Assembly (NCBI GenBank): GCA_964557005.1 | Contig: CAZKYI010000007.1 | Coordinates: 1 to 64,000 of the forward strand | DNA length: 64,000 nucleotides | Direction of reading: 5' to 3' | Origin: JBECKS01 sp964557005 | GTDB lineage: Bacteria > Pseudomonadota > Gammaproteobacteria > Pseudomonadales > JBECKS01 | Part shown: positions 45,550 through 54,182 of the stretch, piece after piece | Layout of the letters: each line of letters opens with the position of its first letter | How positions within the stretch are numbered: position 1 is the first letter of the stretch | Notes under the pieces: model-generated | What the model was told of the DNA's origin: nothing | The model's input: the letters and a program-made list of their open reading frames with translations, nothing else | The model's database searches: none | Position numbers and translations under genes: made by a program

Positions 45550-45569
45550 GTTATTACATATGTAATAAC
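45550..45569. promoter_or_regulatory. Perfect palindrome GTTATTACATATGTAATAAC, antitoxin operator
   Basis: Twenty bases of perfect dyad symmetry lie just before the antitoxin ATG at 45538. A related half, CACATGTAATC, occurs at ~45676. Autorepression by the AbrB-type antitoxin is expected. Confidence 0.7.
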
Positions 45570-45767
45570 ATTATGTTCTGGTCTACCTGGAGAATCAATC
45601 AATCGTAAGCATTTGGTTTTCTGGCAAAACCAAAGACCTACATTCATTTTTATTGAATATAGTTTTCATTATTTCCACATGTAATCAAGAATTATTCGCA
45701 TTCATACTCTCTCCAAAGCAGTTCAGCAGAATTGCACCATTCAACACAGTTAAGTGAGGGTAGAACC

Positions 45768-45980
45768 ATGAAAAAGACCGTCAGTTTCGCAGCCGTACAC
45801 ATGAGCGTAGCTTTTGGGGTTGGCTATACCATGACAGGTGATGTGATTGTTGGAGGCACATTGGCTTTGGTTGAACCGATGGTCAACACCATCGCCTACT
45901 ACTTCCATGAAATGGCCTGGACGAATAACAGAAGAGAGAAGGAAGACGCACGTCTGACATCCATGTCGGTCGTGCGGTAA
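45768..45980 (+). CDS. DUF2061 family small membrane protein
   Basis: The 70-residue protein matches DUF2061: KKTVSFAAVHMSVAFGVGY, then GDVIVGGTLALVEPMVNTIAYYFHEMAW, giving two membrane helices ending in the conserved His-Glu-x-x-Trp. ATG 45768 has GAGGG upstream; the longer in-frame start lacks one. Function unknown. Confidence 0.85.
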   Translation: MKKTVSFAAVHMSVAFGVGYTMTGDVIVGGTLALVEPMVNTIAYYFHEMAWTNNRREKEDARLTSMSVVR

Positions 45981-45992
45981 TGGCGGAAAAAT

Positions 45993-46310
45993 CTACAGCT
46001 TGATTCTATCCTGATTTTGTTCGAGCGTTTTTTTGCCAATGCCTTTTACTTTGAGCAAATCTTCCACAGCAGTAAATTTTCCGTTTTGTTCACGGTAACT
46101 CACAATGGCATCGGCTTTTGTCTTGCCTATTCCGGTAAGCACTTTGCTGATTTCCTTCGCGTCCGCCTGATTGATATTGACGACTGAACTCACTTGTTGG
46201 GTTTTTGCTTCACCCGCATGGGCCGCATTGAATTGAAAAACCATTGCAAGCATCACACTGATACACAATACAAGTACACGGTTCATGGATAATTGATTAG
46301 AAGTTTTCAT
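45993..46310 (-). CDS. ComEA-like helix-hairpin-helix protein
   Basis: The 105-residue product has a signal peptide (to about AHAGE) and a double helix-hairpin-helix domain: VNINQADAKEISKVLTGIGK, then FTAVEDLLKVKGIGKKTLE. It belongs to the ComEA family of periplasmic DNA-binding proteins tied to DNA uptake, though many short members have no proven role. It stands between lapA and the DUF2061 gene. Confidence 0.9.
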   Translation of the reverse strand: MKTSNQLSMNRVLVLCISVMLAMVFQFNAAHAGEAKTQQVSSVVNINQADAKEISKVLTGIGKTKADAIVSYREQNGKFTAVEDLLKVKGIGKKTLEQNQDRIKL

Positions 46311-46415
46311 TGTTTTTCCCTTTTAAATTAATGTTAGCTCCCTGAAATGCGTGCAGAGATTAACACATTGGTTTTCAATGAAAACAGGAAAGCTTAAAGT
46401 GAGAGCAAGCTGATA

Positions 46416-46676
46416 TTATTTTTTAGCGAGTTGCTTTTGTAAGCGTTTGTTACGCCAACTGAGCATTTGATTGGGAAGGAATACCAACAACAGGCTGAAT
46501 AAAATTCCACTAACAAAGGCAAACAGCAGAAGCATGCCCAAAGGTTGTTCAATGGAAGCAAAGCCAAATAAATCCAGCACAACAAAATCGGTATTTAAGA
46601 TAACCAGCAAAAAACTCACCAGCAAAATTAAAAACAGAACCAGAAAAATAGCGATTGCTTTCAGGTTGGCAGCCAT
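46416..46676 (-). CDS. lapA: LapA-family (DUF1049) membrane protein
   Basis: The 86-residue protein has two membrane helices around the conserved NTDFVVLDLFG segment, and a basic C-terminal coil (SWRNKRLQKQLAKK). This is the lipopolysaccharide assembly protein A family. It begins 3 bases after the ihfB stop, the same place as in Pseudomonas and E. coli relatives. The partner lapB does not follow here. Confidence 0.82.
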   Translation of the reverse strand: MAANLKAIAIFLVLFLILLVSFLLVILNTDFVVLDLFGFASIEQPLGMLLLFAFVSGILFSLLLVFLPNQMLSWRNKRLQKQLAKK

Positions 46677-46679
46677 GAA

Positions 46680-47039
46680 TTAAAAATCAAATTCCTGATT
46701 TCCAGATTGCTCATCGAATTTGGCTTGAGAAGAGCGTGCTGCGATTTTGGCGGGAGGATCATTCACCCGATCACGCAATTCCTTGCCTGGTTTGAAATGG
46801 GGAACATATTTGCCATCGAGACTGACAGAACTGCCTGTCTTGGGATTTCGCCCTGTTCTTGATGCACGGTAATGAAGAGAAAAACTGCCGAAACCGCGAA
46901 TTTCTATACGCCCGCCATCCGCAAGCGTAGTAGACATTTCTTCGACCATGAGTTTCACGGCCAATTCGACATCTTTTGGAGATAATTGACTCTGGGAGCC
47001 AGCAATACGCTCGATGAGTTCAGATTTGGTTACAGCCAC
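46680..47039 (-). CDS. ihfB: Integration host factor beta subunit
   Basis: The 119-residue DNA-bending protein has the HU/IHF fold: TKSELIERIAGSQSQL, GGRIEIRGFGSFSLHYR, and the arm RTGRNPKTGSSVSL. It is ~25 residues longer than E. coli IhfB, with an extra hydrophilic C-terminal tail (from NDPPAKIAARSSQAK). It is located after rpsA, the conserved order. Confidence 0.94.
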   Translation of the reverse strand: MAVTKSELIERIAGSQSQLSPKDVELAVKLMVEEMSTTLADGGRIEIRGFGSFSLHYRASRTGRNPKTGSSVSLDGKYVPHFKPGKELRDRVNDPPAKIAARSSQAKFDEQSGNQEFDF

Positions 47040-47109
47040 TTTGAATGCCCCTGGCTTTCACACAGCCCTTACTTTTTATAATTATTTTGCTGATTGAGGG
47101 CTAAAGATT

Positions 47110-47129
47110 CCCCACCCTTTCGGGTGGGG
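47110..47129 (-). terminator. Hairpin after rpsA (CCCCACCC-GAAA-GGGTGGGG)
   Basis: A perfect 8-base GC-rich stem with a GAAA tetraloop lies 14 bases past the rpsA stop. The following U-run is weak (AATCTTT), so it may attenuate transcription or protect the mRNA 3' end rather than terminate fully before ihfB. Confidence 0.6.
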
Positions 47130-47143
47130 TTTGTCTTGACGGA

Positions 47144-48826
47144 TTATGCTCCAGCTTGACCGTCTTTAGCTCGCTTAATCAGATCACCAATCGTGGTTGG
47201 GGATACTTCTTCAGCTTGCTGCGCATTGTGCTCATCAAGCGCCTCTTTCTCATCGGCAAAATCTTTTGCCTTGATTGAGAGGTTCACGCTGCGGTTTTTC
47301 TTGTCAAAGCCAACGATTTTGGCTTCGATTTCATCACCGACAGACAGGTGCTGACTGGCATCATCAACGCGGCTTTGGCTGATTTCAGATGCTTTTAAGT
47401 AACCTTGCACTTCATTGGCAAGATTAATGACTGCACCTTTGGCATCCACCTCACTCACAGTGCCCTTGATAATACTACCTTTTTCATGCACAGCAAGGTA
47501 ATTTCCATAAGGATCATCAATTAACTGCTTGATACCTAAAGAAATTCTTTCACGCTCGGCATCGACAGCCAGAATGACGGTTTCAATCTCGTCACCTTTT
47601 TTGTAGTTGCGAACGGCGATTTCACCTGGCTCATCCCATGAAATATCAGAGAGGTGAACCAAACCATCAATGCCACCTTCCAAACCAATGAAAATACCAA
47701 AATCGGTAATGGATTTGATGCTGCCCTTGATTTTGTCATTTTTAGCATGACGATTTCCAAAATCTTCCCAAGGATTCACTTTGCATTGTTTGATGCCCAG
47801 AGAAATGCGACGACGCTCTTCGTTGATGTCGAGAATCATCACTTCTACTGCGTCACCCACGTTGACAATCTTCGATGGGTGAATGTTCTTGTTGGTCCAA
47901 TCCATTTCAGATACGTGAACCAAACCTTCCAAACCTTCTTCCAGTTCTGCAAAACAGCCATAGTCTGTAAGATTGGTTACTTTTGCCGGAACCTTGCTAC
48001 CGACAGGGAAACGGAGTTTCAAGGATTCCCAGGGATCCTCGCCCATTTGCTTCAAGCCCAGAGAAACACGGCTGGCTTCCTTGTCAAACTTGAGTACTTT
48101 AACCAGAAGTTCCTGACCCACTTCCACGATTTCGCCCGGATGCTTGATGCGCTTCCAGGACATATCGGTAATATGCAGCAGACCATCGACACCACCCAAA
48201 TCAACGAAAGCACCATAATCGGTGAGGTTTTTGATAATCCCTTTAACTTCCTGACCTTCGCTCAATCTGGACAACAATTCCTGACGATCGGCACTGTTTT
48301 CAGCTTCCATCACGGCGCGACGTGAAACCACTACGTTGTTACGTTTTTCGTCGAGCTTCAATACTTTAAATTCAAGCGGTTGACCTTCAAGGTGAGCGGT
48401 ATCACGAATAGGACGCACATCAACCAGAGAACCTGGCAGGAAGGCACGAATGCCTTGAACTTCAACGGTGAAACCACCTTTTACTTTACCGTTGATGACA
48501 CCAGTCACAATTTCCTGCGTTTCCTGTGCTTTTTCCAGACGCTTCCAGGTTGCAGAGCGCTTGGCTTTTTCACGGCTGAGTCGGGTAAAACCGAAACCAT
48601 CATCAAGAGATTCAAGGCTGACTTCCACTTCATCGCCCACAGCCACTTCAATGCGCTGCTGGTCGTTGAGGAATTCGGAACGGGGAATAACACCTTCAGA
48701 TTTCAAACCTGCATCAACGGTTACCCAGTCGTCATCGATGCTGACGATGATTCCAATAATCAGGCTATTACTATTTACTTCTGTATTTTGGGTAGCTTCA
48801 AAAAGCTCGGCAAAACTTTCACTCAT
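47144..48826 (-). CDS. rpsA: 30S ribosomal protein S1
   Basis: The 560-residue protein carries six S1 RNA-binding domains; GAFVDLGGVDGLLHITDMSW and GIFIGLEGGIDGLVHLSDIS mark two of them. The first two bind the ribosome, the rest unfold and dock mRNA. Length equals other gammaproteobacterial S1 proteins. It follows cmk after ~137 bases, with room for its own promoter and an autoregulatory leader. Confidence 0.97.
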   Translation of the reverse strand: MSESFAELFEATQNTEVNSNSLIIGIIVSIDDDWVTVDAGLKSEGVIPRSEFLNDQQRIEVAVGDEVEVSLESLDDGFGFTRLSREKAKRSATWKRLEKAQETQEIVTGVINGKVKGGFTVEVQGIRAFLPGSLVDVRPIRDTAHLEGQPLEFKVLKLDEKRNNVVVSRRAVMEAENSADRQELLSRLSEGQEVKGIIKNLTDYGAFVDLGGVDGLLHITDMSWKRIKHPGEIVEVGQELLVKVLKFDKEASRVSLGLKQMGEDPWESLKLRFPVGSKVPAKVTNLTDYGCFAELEEGLEGLVHVSEMDWTNKNIHPSKIVNVGDAVEVMILDINEERRRISLGIKQCKVNPWEDFGNRHAKNDKIKGSIKSITDFGIFIGLEGGIDGLVHLSDISWDEPGEIAVRNYKKGDEIETVILAVDAERERISLGIKQLIDDPYGNYLAVHEKGSIIKGTVSEVDAKGAVINLANEVQGYLKASEISQSRVDDASQHLSVGDEIEAKIVGFDKKNRSVNLSIKAKDFADEKEALDEHNAQQAEEVSPTTIGDLIKRAKDGQAGA

Positions 48827-48963
48827 AACATTTTTTCTCTATGGTTCCCCACCGGCCAGTCGGTCAGGAGTCAATTAAAGTAAGGCTGCGGGCATTGCAT
48901 CTGGCCTGGCAATAACCCGTAACCAATCATCAGTGGCGACTCAAGGCTCGCCTTATAGAAGTG

Positions 48964-49686
48964 CTAAAGGTGAGACGTATGAAGTGCTTTAACCTGTTCA
49001 AAAACCTCGTTGATGGATAACTGATCGGTATCAATCACCAAGGCACCTTGTGCAGGTTTCAGAGGGGAAACATTTCGGCTTCTATCCCTTTCATCTCGCA
49101 GCCTGATGGCCTCCGCGAGGGCGGCAAGGCTAGCACCTTGACCTGCCTCTTTCAACTGCTTATAGCGGCGTTCGGCGCGGACTTCAGGGCTGGCTTCGAG
49201 AAATACTTTGGTAACGGCATCGGCAAAAACCACCGTGCCCATATCTCGTCCATCAGCTACCAACCCTGGCGGCTGTCGAAATGCTCTCTGGCGATCCAGC
49301 AGAGCAATTCTCACTGTGGGAATGATGGCAACTTTGGAAGCCAGCGCACCGATTTCTTCACTGCGAATATCGCTACTGACATCTTCACCTTCCAGCGTAA
49401 TGGTGCTGTTACCTTCTGCATTCACGCCAAACTGAATATCGAGATGCTTCGCCAATACCAAAATCCCTTCTTCATTATCGGAAGCGACCCGATGATGTTG
49501 CGCACACAGTGCCAACAGGCGATACAGTGCGCCGCTATCGAGCAGATGATAACTGAAGTAACTGGCCAGCATTCTCGAAATAGTGCCCTTGCCTGTTCCA
49601 CTGGGGCCATCAATCGTCACCACAGGAATGCTGAGCGGTGGCGCTACTTTTTTTCTGTTTGTTTCTTCCCTATCAAAATCACTCAC
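48964..49686 (-). CDS. cmk: Cytidylate kinase
   Basis: The 240-residue P-loop kinase phosphorylates CMP and dCMP. TIDGPSGTGKGTISRMLA is the P-loop, LLDSGALYRLLAL holds the CMP site, and DGRDMGTVVF and RLRDERDRSR are typical. The N-terminus carries ~17 extra residues (SDFDREETNRKK). It begins 10 bases after the tyrA/aroA stop. Confidence 0.96.
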   Translation of the reverse strand: MSDFDREETNRKKVAPPLSIPVVTIDGPSGTGKGTISRMLASYFSYHLLDSGALYRLLALCAQHHRVASDNEEGILVLAKHLDIQFGVNAEGNSTITLEGEDVSSDIRSEEIGALASKVAIIPTVRIALLDRQRAFRQPPGLVADGRDMGTVVFADAVTKVFLEASPEVRAERRYKQLKEAGQGASLAALAEAIRLRDERDRSRNVSPLKPAQGALVIDTDQLSINEVFEQVKALHTSHL

Positions 49687-49696
49687 ACACGCACCT

Positions 49697-51925
49697 TCAT
49701 GCCTGAACCGCTATCTGCAAGCCAAGACGATTGGCCAGTTCAACAAAATTGGGGAAAGACGTTGCCACATTGGCACAATCCTTAATCACAATATCACTTT
49801 TTGCACGCAAGGAAGCCACGCTGAAAGACATGGCAATGCGATGATCACCCGCGCTGTCGATTTCCCCACCACCAAAGCTCCCCCCTTCTATAACAATGCC
49901 ATCTTCCTTGACCTGATGGGTAATGCCGAGAACCGCCAGACCATCGGCCATCACTGCAATACGATCGGTTTCTTTCACACGTAACTCTTCGGCATTCGAC
50001 AACTCTGTACGCCCTTCGGCACACGCCGCCGCAATAAACAGAATCGGGAATTCATCAATCGCGAGAGACACCGTGTGTTTGGGAATCTGTATACCTTTCA
50101 GGGGCGCGTATCTCACTCGAATATCGGCGACTGGCTCGCCACCGATTTCACGCTCATTGAGCAATTCGATATTGGCACCCATCAGTTTCAGAATTTCGAG
50201 CACCCCTGTTCTGGTTGGATTTACCCCCACATGCTGCAAGGTGACATCGCTGCCTTCACTGATGCTGGCCGCCACGATGAAAAATGCTGCCGAAGAAATA
50301 TCACCGGGCACTTCAATGTTTTGTGCCTGAAGGTGTTTGGAACCTGCGGAAATAACGGTAGTTAATCCTTCACTGTGAACGCCACATCCAAACCCTTTCA
50401 ACATGCGCTCACTGTGATCACGGGTAACATCCAGTTCGGTCACGCTCACGGCTTCTTCACTATACAAAGCCGCAAGTAACAAAGCGGATTTAACCTGTGC
50501 AGATACAACGTCCATTGTTTTGACAATACCTTTAAGTCCGGACTGACCTTTTATGCGTACAGGGGCGCACCCATTTTGCGTTTCTATCACGGCACCCATT
50601 TCACGCAATGGCTTGGCAACGCGCTCCATTGGGCGCTTGGTGAGCGACGCATCGCCGCGCAACTCGGTATCAAAATTCTGCCCCGCCAGCAAACCCATTA
50701 ACAAACGCATCGAGGTGCCGGAATTCCCCAGATACAAAGGGTTGGGTGGCGCTTTAAGACCACGCAAACCGACACCATGCACAATAACAGAACCATGCTG
50801 CGGCCCTTCAATTAACACACCCATATCACGAAAGGCTTGCAAGGTTGCCAGACTATCTTCACCTTCCAGAAAACCTGTAATGTGGCTCACACCTTGTGCC
50901 AGAGAAGCCAGCATAATTGAACGATGGGAAATGGATTTATCACCTGCTACACGAACATCACCTTTTACGGATTGAGCAGGACGAACAACAAAACTGATAT
51001 TTTTTTGCATGGTAGCACTATGAGATTCGGTATAGGTTTGTTGATTAAGCAGGGTCACGAAACGATCACGCGCCGATTTTGCGCGCGTAAAAGCGCCCAT
51101 CAACGTATCACCATCGTCGTTTTGTATGGCGGCGCTGAATTGATCCAGTGTATTTTTATAAGCTTCTACGGCTTTCAGGGTTTCACTTTTATTGCCCAGA
51201 AAAATATCGCGCCACATTTTCGGGTCACTCGAAGCGATGCGCGTGAAATCCTTGAAACCACCAGCAGCATAACGAAAAATATTTTCGCCATCTTTCGATG
51301 CAGCCAGACTATCCACCAGTGCATAAGCCAACAAATGAGGTAAATGACTAGTCGCTGCAAGTACGCGGTCATGCTCGTGCAAATCCATGTGAATAACATC
51401 TGCACCTGCCTTACGCCAAAGTGTGTCAATTTTGTCAAGTGCTGACGAACTGGTTTCAGATGTTGGCGTGAGAATGACTTTATGATTGATAAACAAATCT
51501 GAGCGCCCCGCTTCAACCCCACTGCGTTCGGAACCCGCAACGGGATGCCCTGCAACAAAATTTTTAACTTTAGCACCGAGAATTTTTTCAGCCGATTTTT
51601 GCACTTCTACTTTAACACTACCAACATCGGTAACAATGCAATCATCAGGCAAATGATGCACGATGGCCTGAAGCGTTTGCTCGGTAAAACTGACGGGCAT
51701 CGCCAAAACCACCAGATCAGCATTGCGCACCGCATCAGCAGGTTCGGCATAAATAGCGTCTACCAAACCAATATCCAAAGCTTTGTGCATGCTGGCTTCG
51801 CTGCGACTGTTTCCCACAATATGCGTACACAAATTATGTTCGCGCATGACTCTGGCCAAAGAGCCGCCTATCAGACCCATTCCGATAAAGGTCACTTGTT
51901 TAAACATCGGTGTATTGGTTTGCAT
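49697..51925 (-). CDS. tyrA-aroA: Fused prephenate dehydrogenase / EPSP synthase
   Basis: The 742-residue protein joins two enzymes of aromatic amino acid synthesis. Residues ~1-290 are prephenate dehydrogenase: FIGMGLIGGSLARVM binds NAD, with GHPVAGSERSGVEA and ATSHLPHLLAY. From ~310 on is 3-phosphoshikimate 1-carboxyvinyltransferase: GDKSISHRSIMLASL, LYLGNSGTSMRLL and RVKETDRI. The fusion is known in Pseudomonas and relatives. ATG 51925 lies 13 bases past hisC; ATG 51907 is an alternative start. Confidence 0.95.
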   Translation of the reverse strand: MQTNTPMFKQVTFIGMGLIGGSLARVMREHNLCTHIVGNSRSEASMHKALDIGLVDAIYAEPADAVRNADLVVLAMPVSFTEQTLQAIVHHLPDDCIVTDVGSVKVEVQKSAEKILGAKVKNFVAGHPVAGSERSGVEAGRSDLFINHKVILTPTSETSSSALDKIDTLWRKAGADVIHMDLHEHDRVLAATSHLPHLLAYALVDSLAASKDGENIFRYAAGGFKDFTRIASSDPKMWRDIFLGNKSETLKAVEAYKNTLDQFSAAIQNDDGDTLMGAFTRAKSARDRFVTLLNQQTYTESHSATMQKNISFVVRPAQSVKGDVRVAGDKSISHRSIMLASLAQGVSHITGFLEGEDSLATLQAFRDMGVLIEGPQHGSVIVHGVGLRGLKAPPNPLYLGNSGTSMRLLMGLLAGQNFDTELRGDASLTKRPMERVAKPLREMGAVIETQNGCAPVRIKGQSGLKGIVKTMDVVSAQVKSALLLAALYSEEAVSVTELDVTRDHSERMLKGFGCGVHSEGLTTVISAGSKHLQAQNIEVPGDISSAAFFIVAASISEGSDVTLQHVGVNPTRTGVLEILKLMGANIELLNEREIGGEPVADIRVRYAPLKGIQIPKHTVSLAIDEFPILFIAAACAEGRTELSNAEELRVKETDRIAVMADGLAVLGITHQVKEDGIVIEGGSFGGGEIDSAGDHRIAMSFSVASLRAKSDIVIKDCANVATSFPNFVELANRLGLQIAVQA

Positions 51926-51938
51926 GGGCTTATCGATA

Positions 51939-53063
51939 TTAGCGAGCAAGAAACTGTTTAAGCAAATCAACAAAGCGTTGATTCTGTGTTTGGGAACCTA
52001 CCGTCACACGTAAAAATGTTGGCATGTTATATACGGCAATCGGGCGAACAATCAGACCATTTTCAAGCAAAAACTGATTCAGATTTTTAGCTGTTTCTGC
52101 TGATGCAAAATCAATACTGATAAAATTAGCCACACTGGGAATATAATCCAGTTGCAATTTTTTCAATTCCGTTTCAAGAAAACGCAAACCCTCTGTATTC
52201 GTCACAATCGACTGACGAATAAATGCCTGATCAGACAAAGCCGCTTCTGCTGCGCTCAAAGCAAAATTATTCACATTAAAAGGCTGACGCACACGATTCA
52301 AAATATCAATCAGGGCTTCATCCGCAACTGCATAGCCTATTCGCAATCCTGCCAGACCATAGGCTTTGGAAAAGGTTCGCGTAACAATAAGATTCGCATG
52401 CTCACTTAACAAGCTTAAACCATTTGGGTATTCGGATTGTTCAACATATTCAAAATAGGCTTCATCCAGTACCACAATCACAGTTTCGGGAATATTTTTT
52501 AGAAAATCGCGGATTTCACTTTCTTTCAGCCAGGTACCTGTAGGGTTGTTGGGGTTGGCAATAAAAATTACTCTGGTTTTTTCATTGACCAATGCTTTCA
52601 TTGCTGCAAGGTCATGCCCCCAATTTACAGCAGGTGCAACTCTGGCTTTGGCACCAACAGCCTGCACAGCAATCGGGTACACAGCAAAGGCATATTCAGA
52701 AAAAACTGCCTCAGTGCTTTCATTCAGAAATGCGCGAGCAACCAGTTCCAGTATATCGTTCGAGCCATTTCCCAACAGCACTTGCTTGTGTGAAAACAAA
52801 TATCCCGCTTGCTCAAAATTTTCAAGCAAAGCCGCTTTCAGGGCAAAGCCATTGCCATCAGGATAAAGCGTGATTTCATCTTTCAAAGCAGCCAAGGCTT
52901 CTTTTACTCTAACACTACACCCCAATGGATTTTCATTGGAAGCCAACTTGAGAATATTTTTCAAACCCAATTCACGTTCCAGCTCGCTCATCGGTTTGCC
53001 AGGTGCATAAGGTTGCAAGGCTTGAACTCCGGTATTTGCCAGAGAATAGAGAGATTTTTTCAT
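51939..53063 (-). CDS. hisC: Histidinol-phosphate aminotransferase family (HisC2-type)
   Basis: The 374-residue class I/II PLP enzyme has LASNENPLGCS, NPNNPTGTW, LDEAYFEY and the PLP lysine in TFSKAYGLAGLRIGY. By sequence it is HisC-like. By location between pheA and tyrA/aroA it may serve as an aromatic or imidazole-acetol aminotransferase, as proposed for HisC2 in Pseudomonas. The 18-base gap to pheA supports one operon. Confidence 0.93.
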   Translation of the reverse strand: MKKSLYSLANTGVQALQPYAPGKPMSELERELGLKNILKLASNENPLGCSVRVKEALAALKDEITLYPDGNGFALKAALLENFEQAGYLFSHKQVLLGNGSNDILELVARAFLNESTEAVFSEYAFAVYPIAVQAVGAKARVAPAVNWGHDLAAMKALVNEKTRVIFIANPNNPTGTWLKESEIRDFLKNIPETVIVVLDEAYFEYVEQSEYPNGLSLLSEHANLIVTRTFSKAYGLAGLRIGYAVADEALIDILNRVRQPFNVNNFALSAAEAALSDQAFIRQSIVTNTEGLRFLETELKKLQLDYIPSVANFISIDFASAETAKNLNQFLLENGLIVRPIAVYNMPTFLRVTVGSQTQNQRFVDLLKQFLAR

Positions 53064-53081
53064 TATCGTATCAGAAAGTAA

Positions 53082-54182
53082 TTACAGAACTGCTTTTGGG
53101 TAAGAGCCTAAACGTCTTAATTCGACCACTTCATTTTCAAGTTCCAGCAACACCGAACGTGCAGGCTCTTCATCTTGATGACCTTCAAAATCAATAAAAA
53201 ATACATAAGCCCACGAACCATCTCGCGCAGGCCGTGTTTCAATGCGCGTTAAACTGATACCTTGCTTGTAAAAAGGCGCTAACAATTCATACAAAGCGCC
53301 CGGCTTGTTACGGGTTGACACCACGAAAGAAGTTTTATCTTTCCCACTCGGTGCAACTTCTGCGTGACCAATCACCAAAAAGCGCGTGCAATTATTCGGG
53401 TTATCTTCAATTTTATGATTCGCAATTTGCAAGCCATAAATTTCGGCAGCAATTTCACCTGCAATGGCGGCGGCATTCGATTCCTGACTCGCCAATCGTG
53501 CTGCTTCGGCATTACTGCTCACTGCAATGCGCTCCACATTGGCATAATTGGCATCCAGCCATTTGCGGCATTGTGCCAGCGATTGCTGGTGCGAATAGAT
53601 TTTTGTCACTTGTTTTAGCTGTGTAATATCTTTCAAAAGAAAATGATGATGAATGCGCAACTCCACCTCACCACAAATTTTCAAACTGCAATCAATCAGA
53701 TTATCAAGCGTATGATTCACCATACCTTCAGTGGAATTTTCTACAGGCACCACACCATAATCAGCAGAGCCACTTTCCACTTCACGAAACACTTCATCAA
53801 TCGCAGCCACACTCACCGCATGAATACCATGACCAAAATGTTTCAGCGCTGCGGTTTGAGTGAAGGTGCCTTCAGGCCCCAGATACGCCACCTTCAAGGG
53901 TTGCTCCAAAGCCAGACAAGCTGACATCAATTCACGAAACAAAAGCGCAACCGCTTTATCCGGTAAAGGACCTTGATTTTTTTCCATGACGTTACGGAGC
54001 ACTTGTGCTTCACGTTCAGCACGATAGAAGACCGTTTGTTCACCATCTTGTGCCCTTTTGATTTGCGCAACTTGTTCTGCACAGCGTGCACGCGCATTCA
54101 GCAGTGTCAGCAACTGCCGATCGATAGCATCGATTTCCTGCCTGACTTTATCCAGCTCAGGATGATCACTCTTGCTCGTCAT
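53082..54182 (-). CDS. pheA: Chorismate mutase / prephenate dehydratase
   Basis: The 366-residue P-protein has an AroQ chorismate mutase (residues ~8-90, KVRQEIDAIDRQLLTLLN), a prephenate dehydratase (~95-275, AYLGPEGTFTQTAAL and NNCTRFLVIG) and an ACT domain (~285-366, GALYELLAPFYKQGISLTRIE followed by TRPARDG) for phenylalanine feedback. ATG 54182 overlaps the gyrA 3' end by 17 bases. serC, commonly between gyrA and pheA in relatives, is absent. Confidence 0.96.
   Translation of the reverse strand: MTSKSDHPELDKVRQEIDAIDRQLLTLLNARARCAEQVAQIKRAQDGEQTVFYRAEREAQVLRNVMEKNQGPLPDKAVALLFRELMSACLALEQPLKVAYLGPEGTFTQTAALKHFGHGIHAVSVAAIDEVFREVESGSADYGVVPVENSTEGMVNHTLDNLIDCSLKICGEVELRIHHHFLLKDITQLKQVTKIYSHQQSLAQCRKWLDANYANVERIAVSSNAEAARLASQESNAAAIAGEIAAEIYGLQIANHKIEDNPNNCTRFLVIGHAEVAPSGKDKTSFVVSTRNKPGALYELLAPFYKQGISLTRIETRPARDGSWAYVFFIDFEGHQDEEPARSVLLELENEVVELRRLGSYPKAVL

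Noticed and set aside
47110..47129. Strong rho-independent terminator between rpsA and ihfB
   Set aside because: The stem is strong but the T-run after it is poor on both strands, so it is listed only as a hairpin with moderate confidence.
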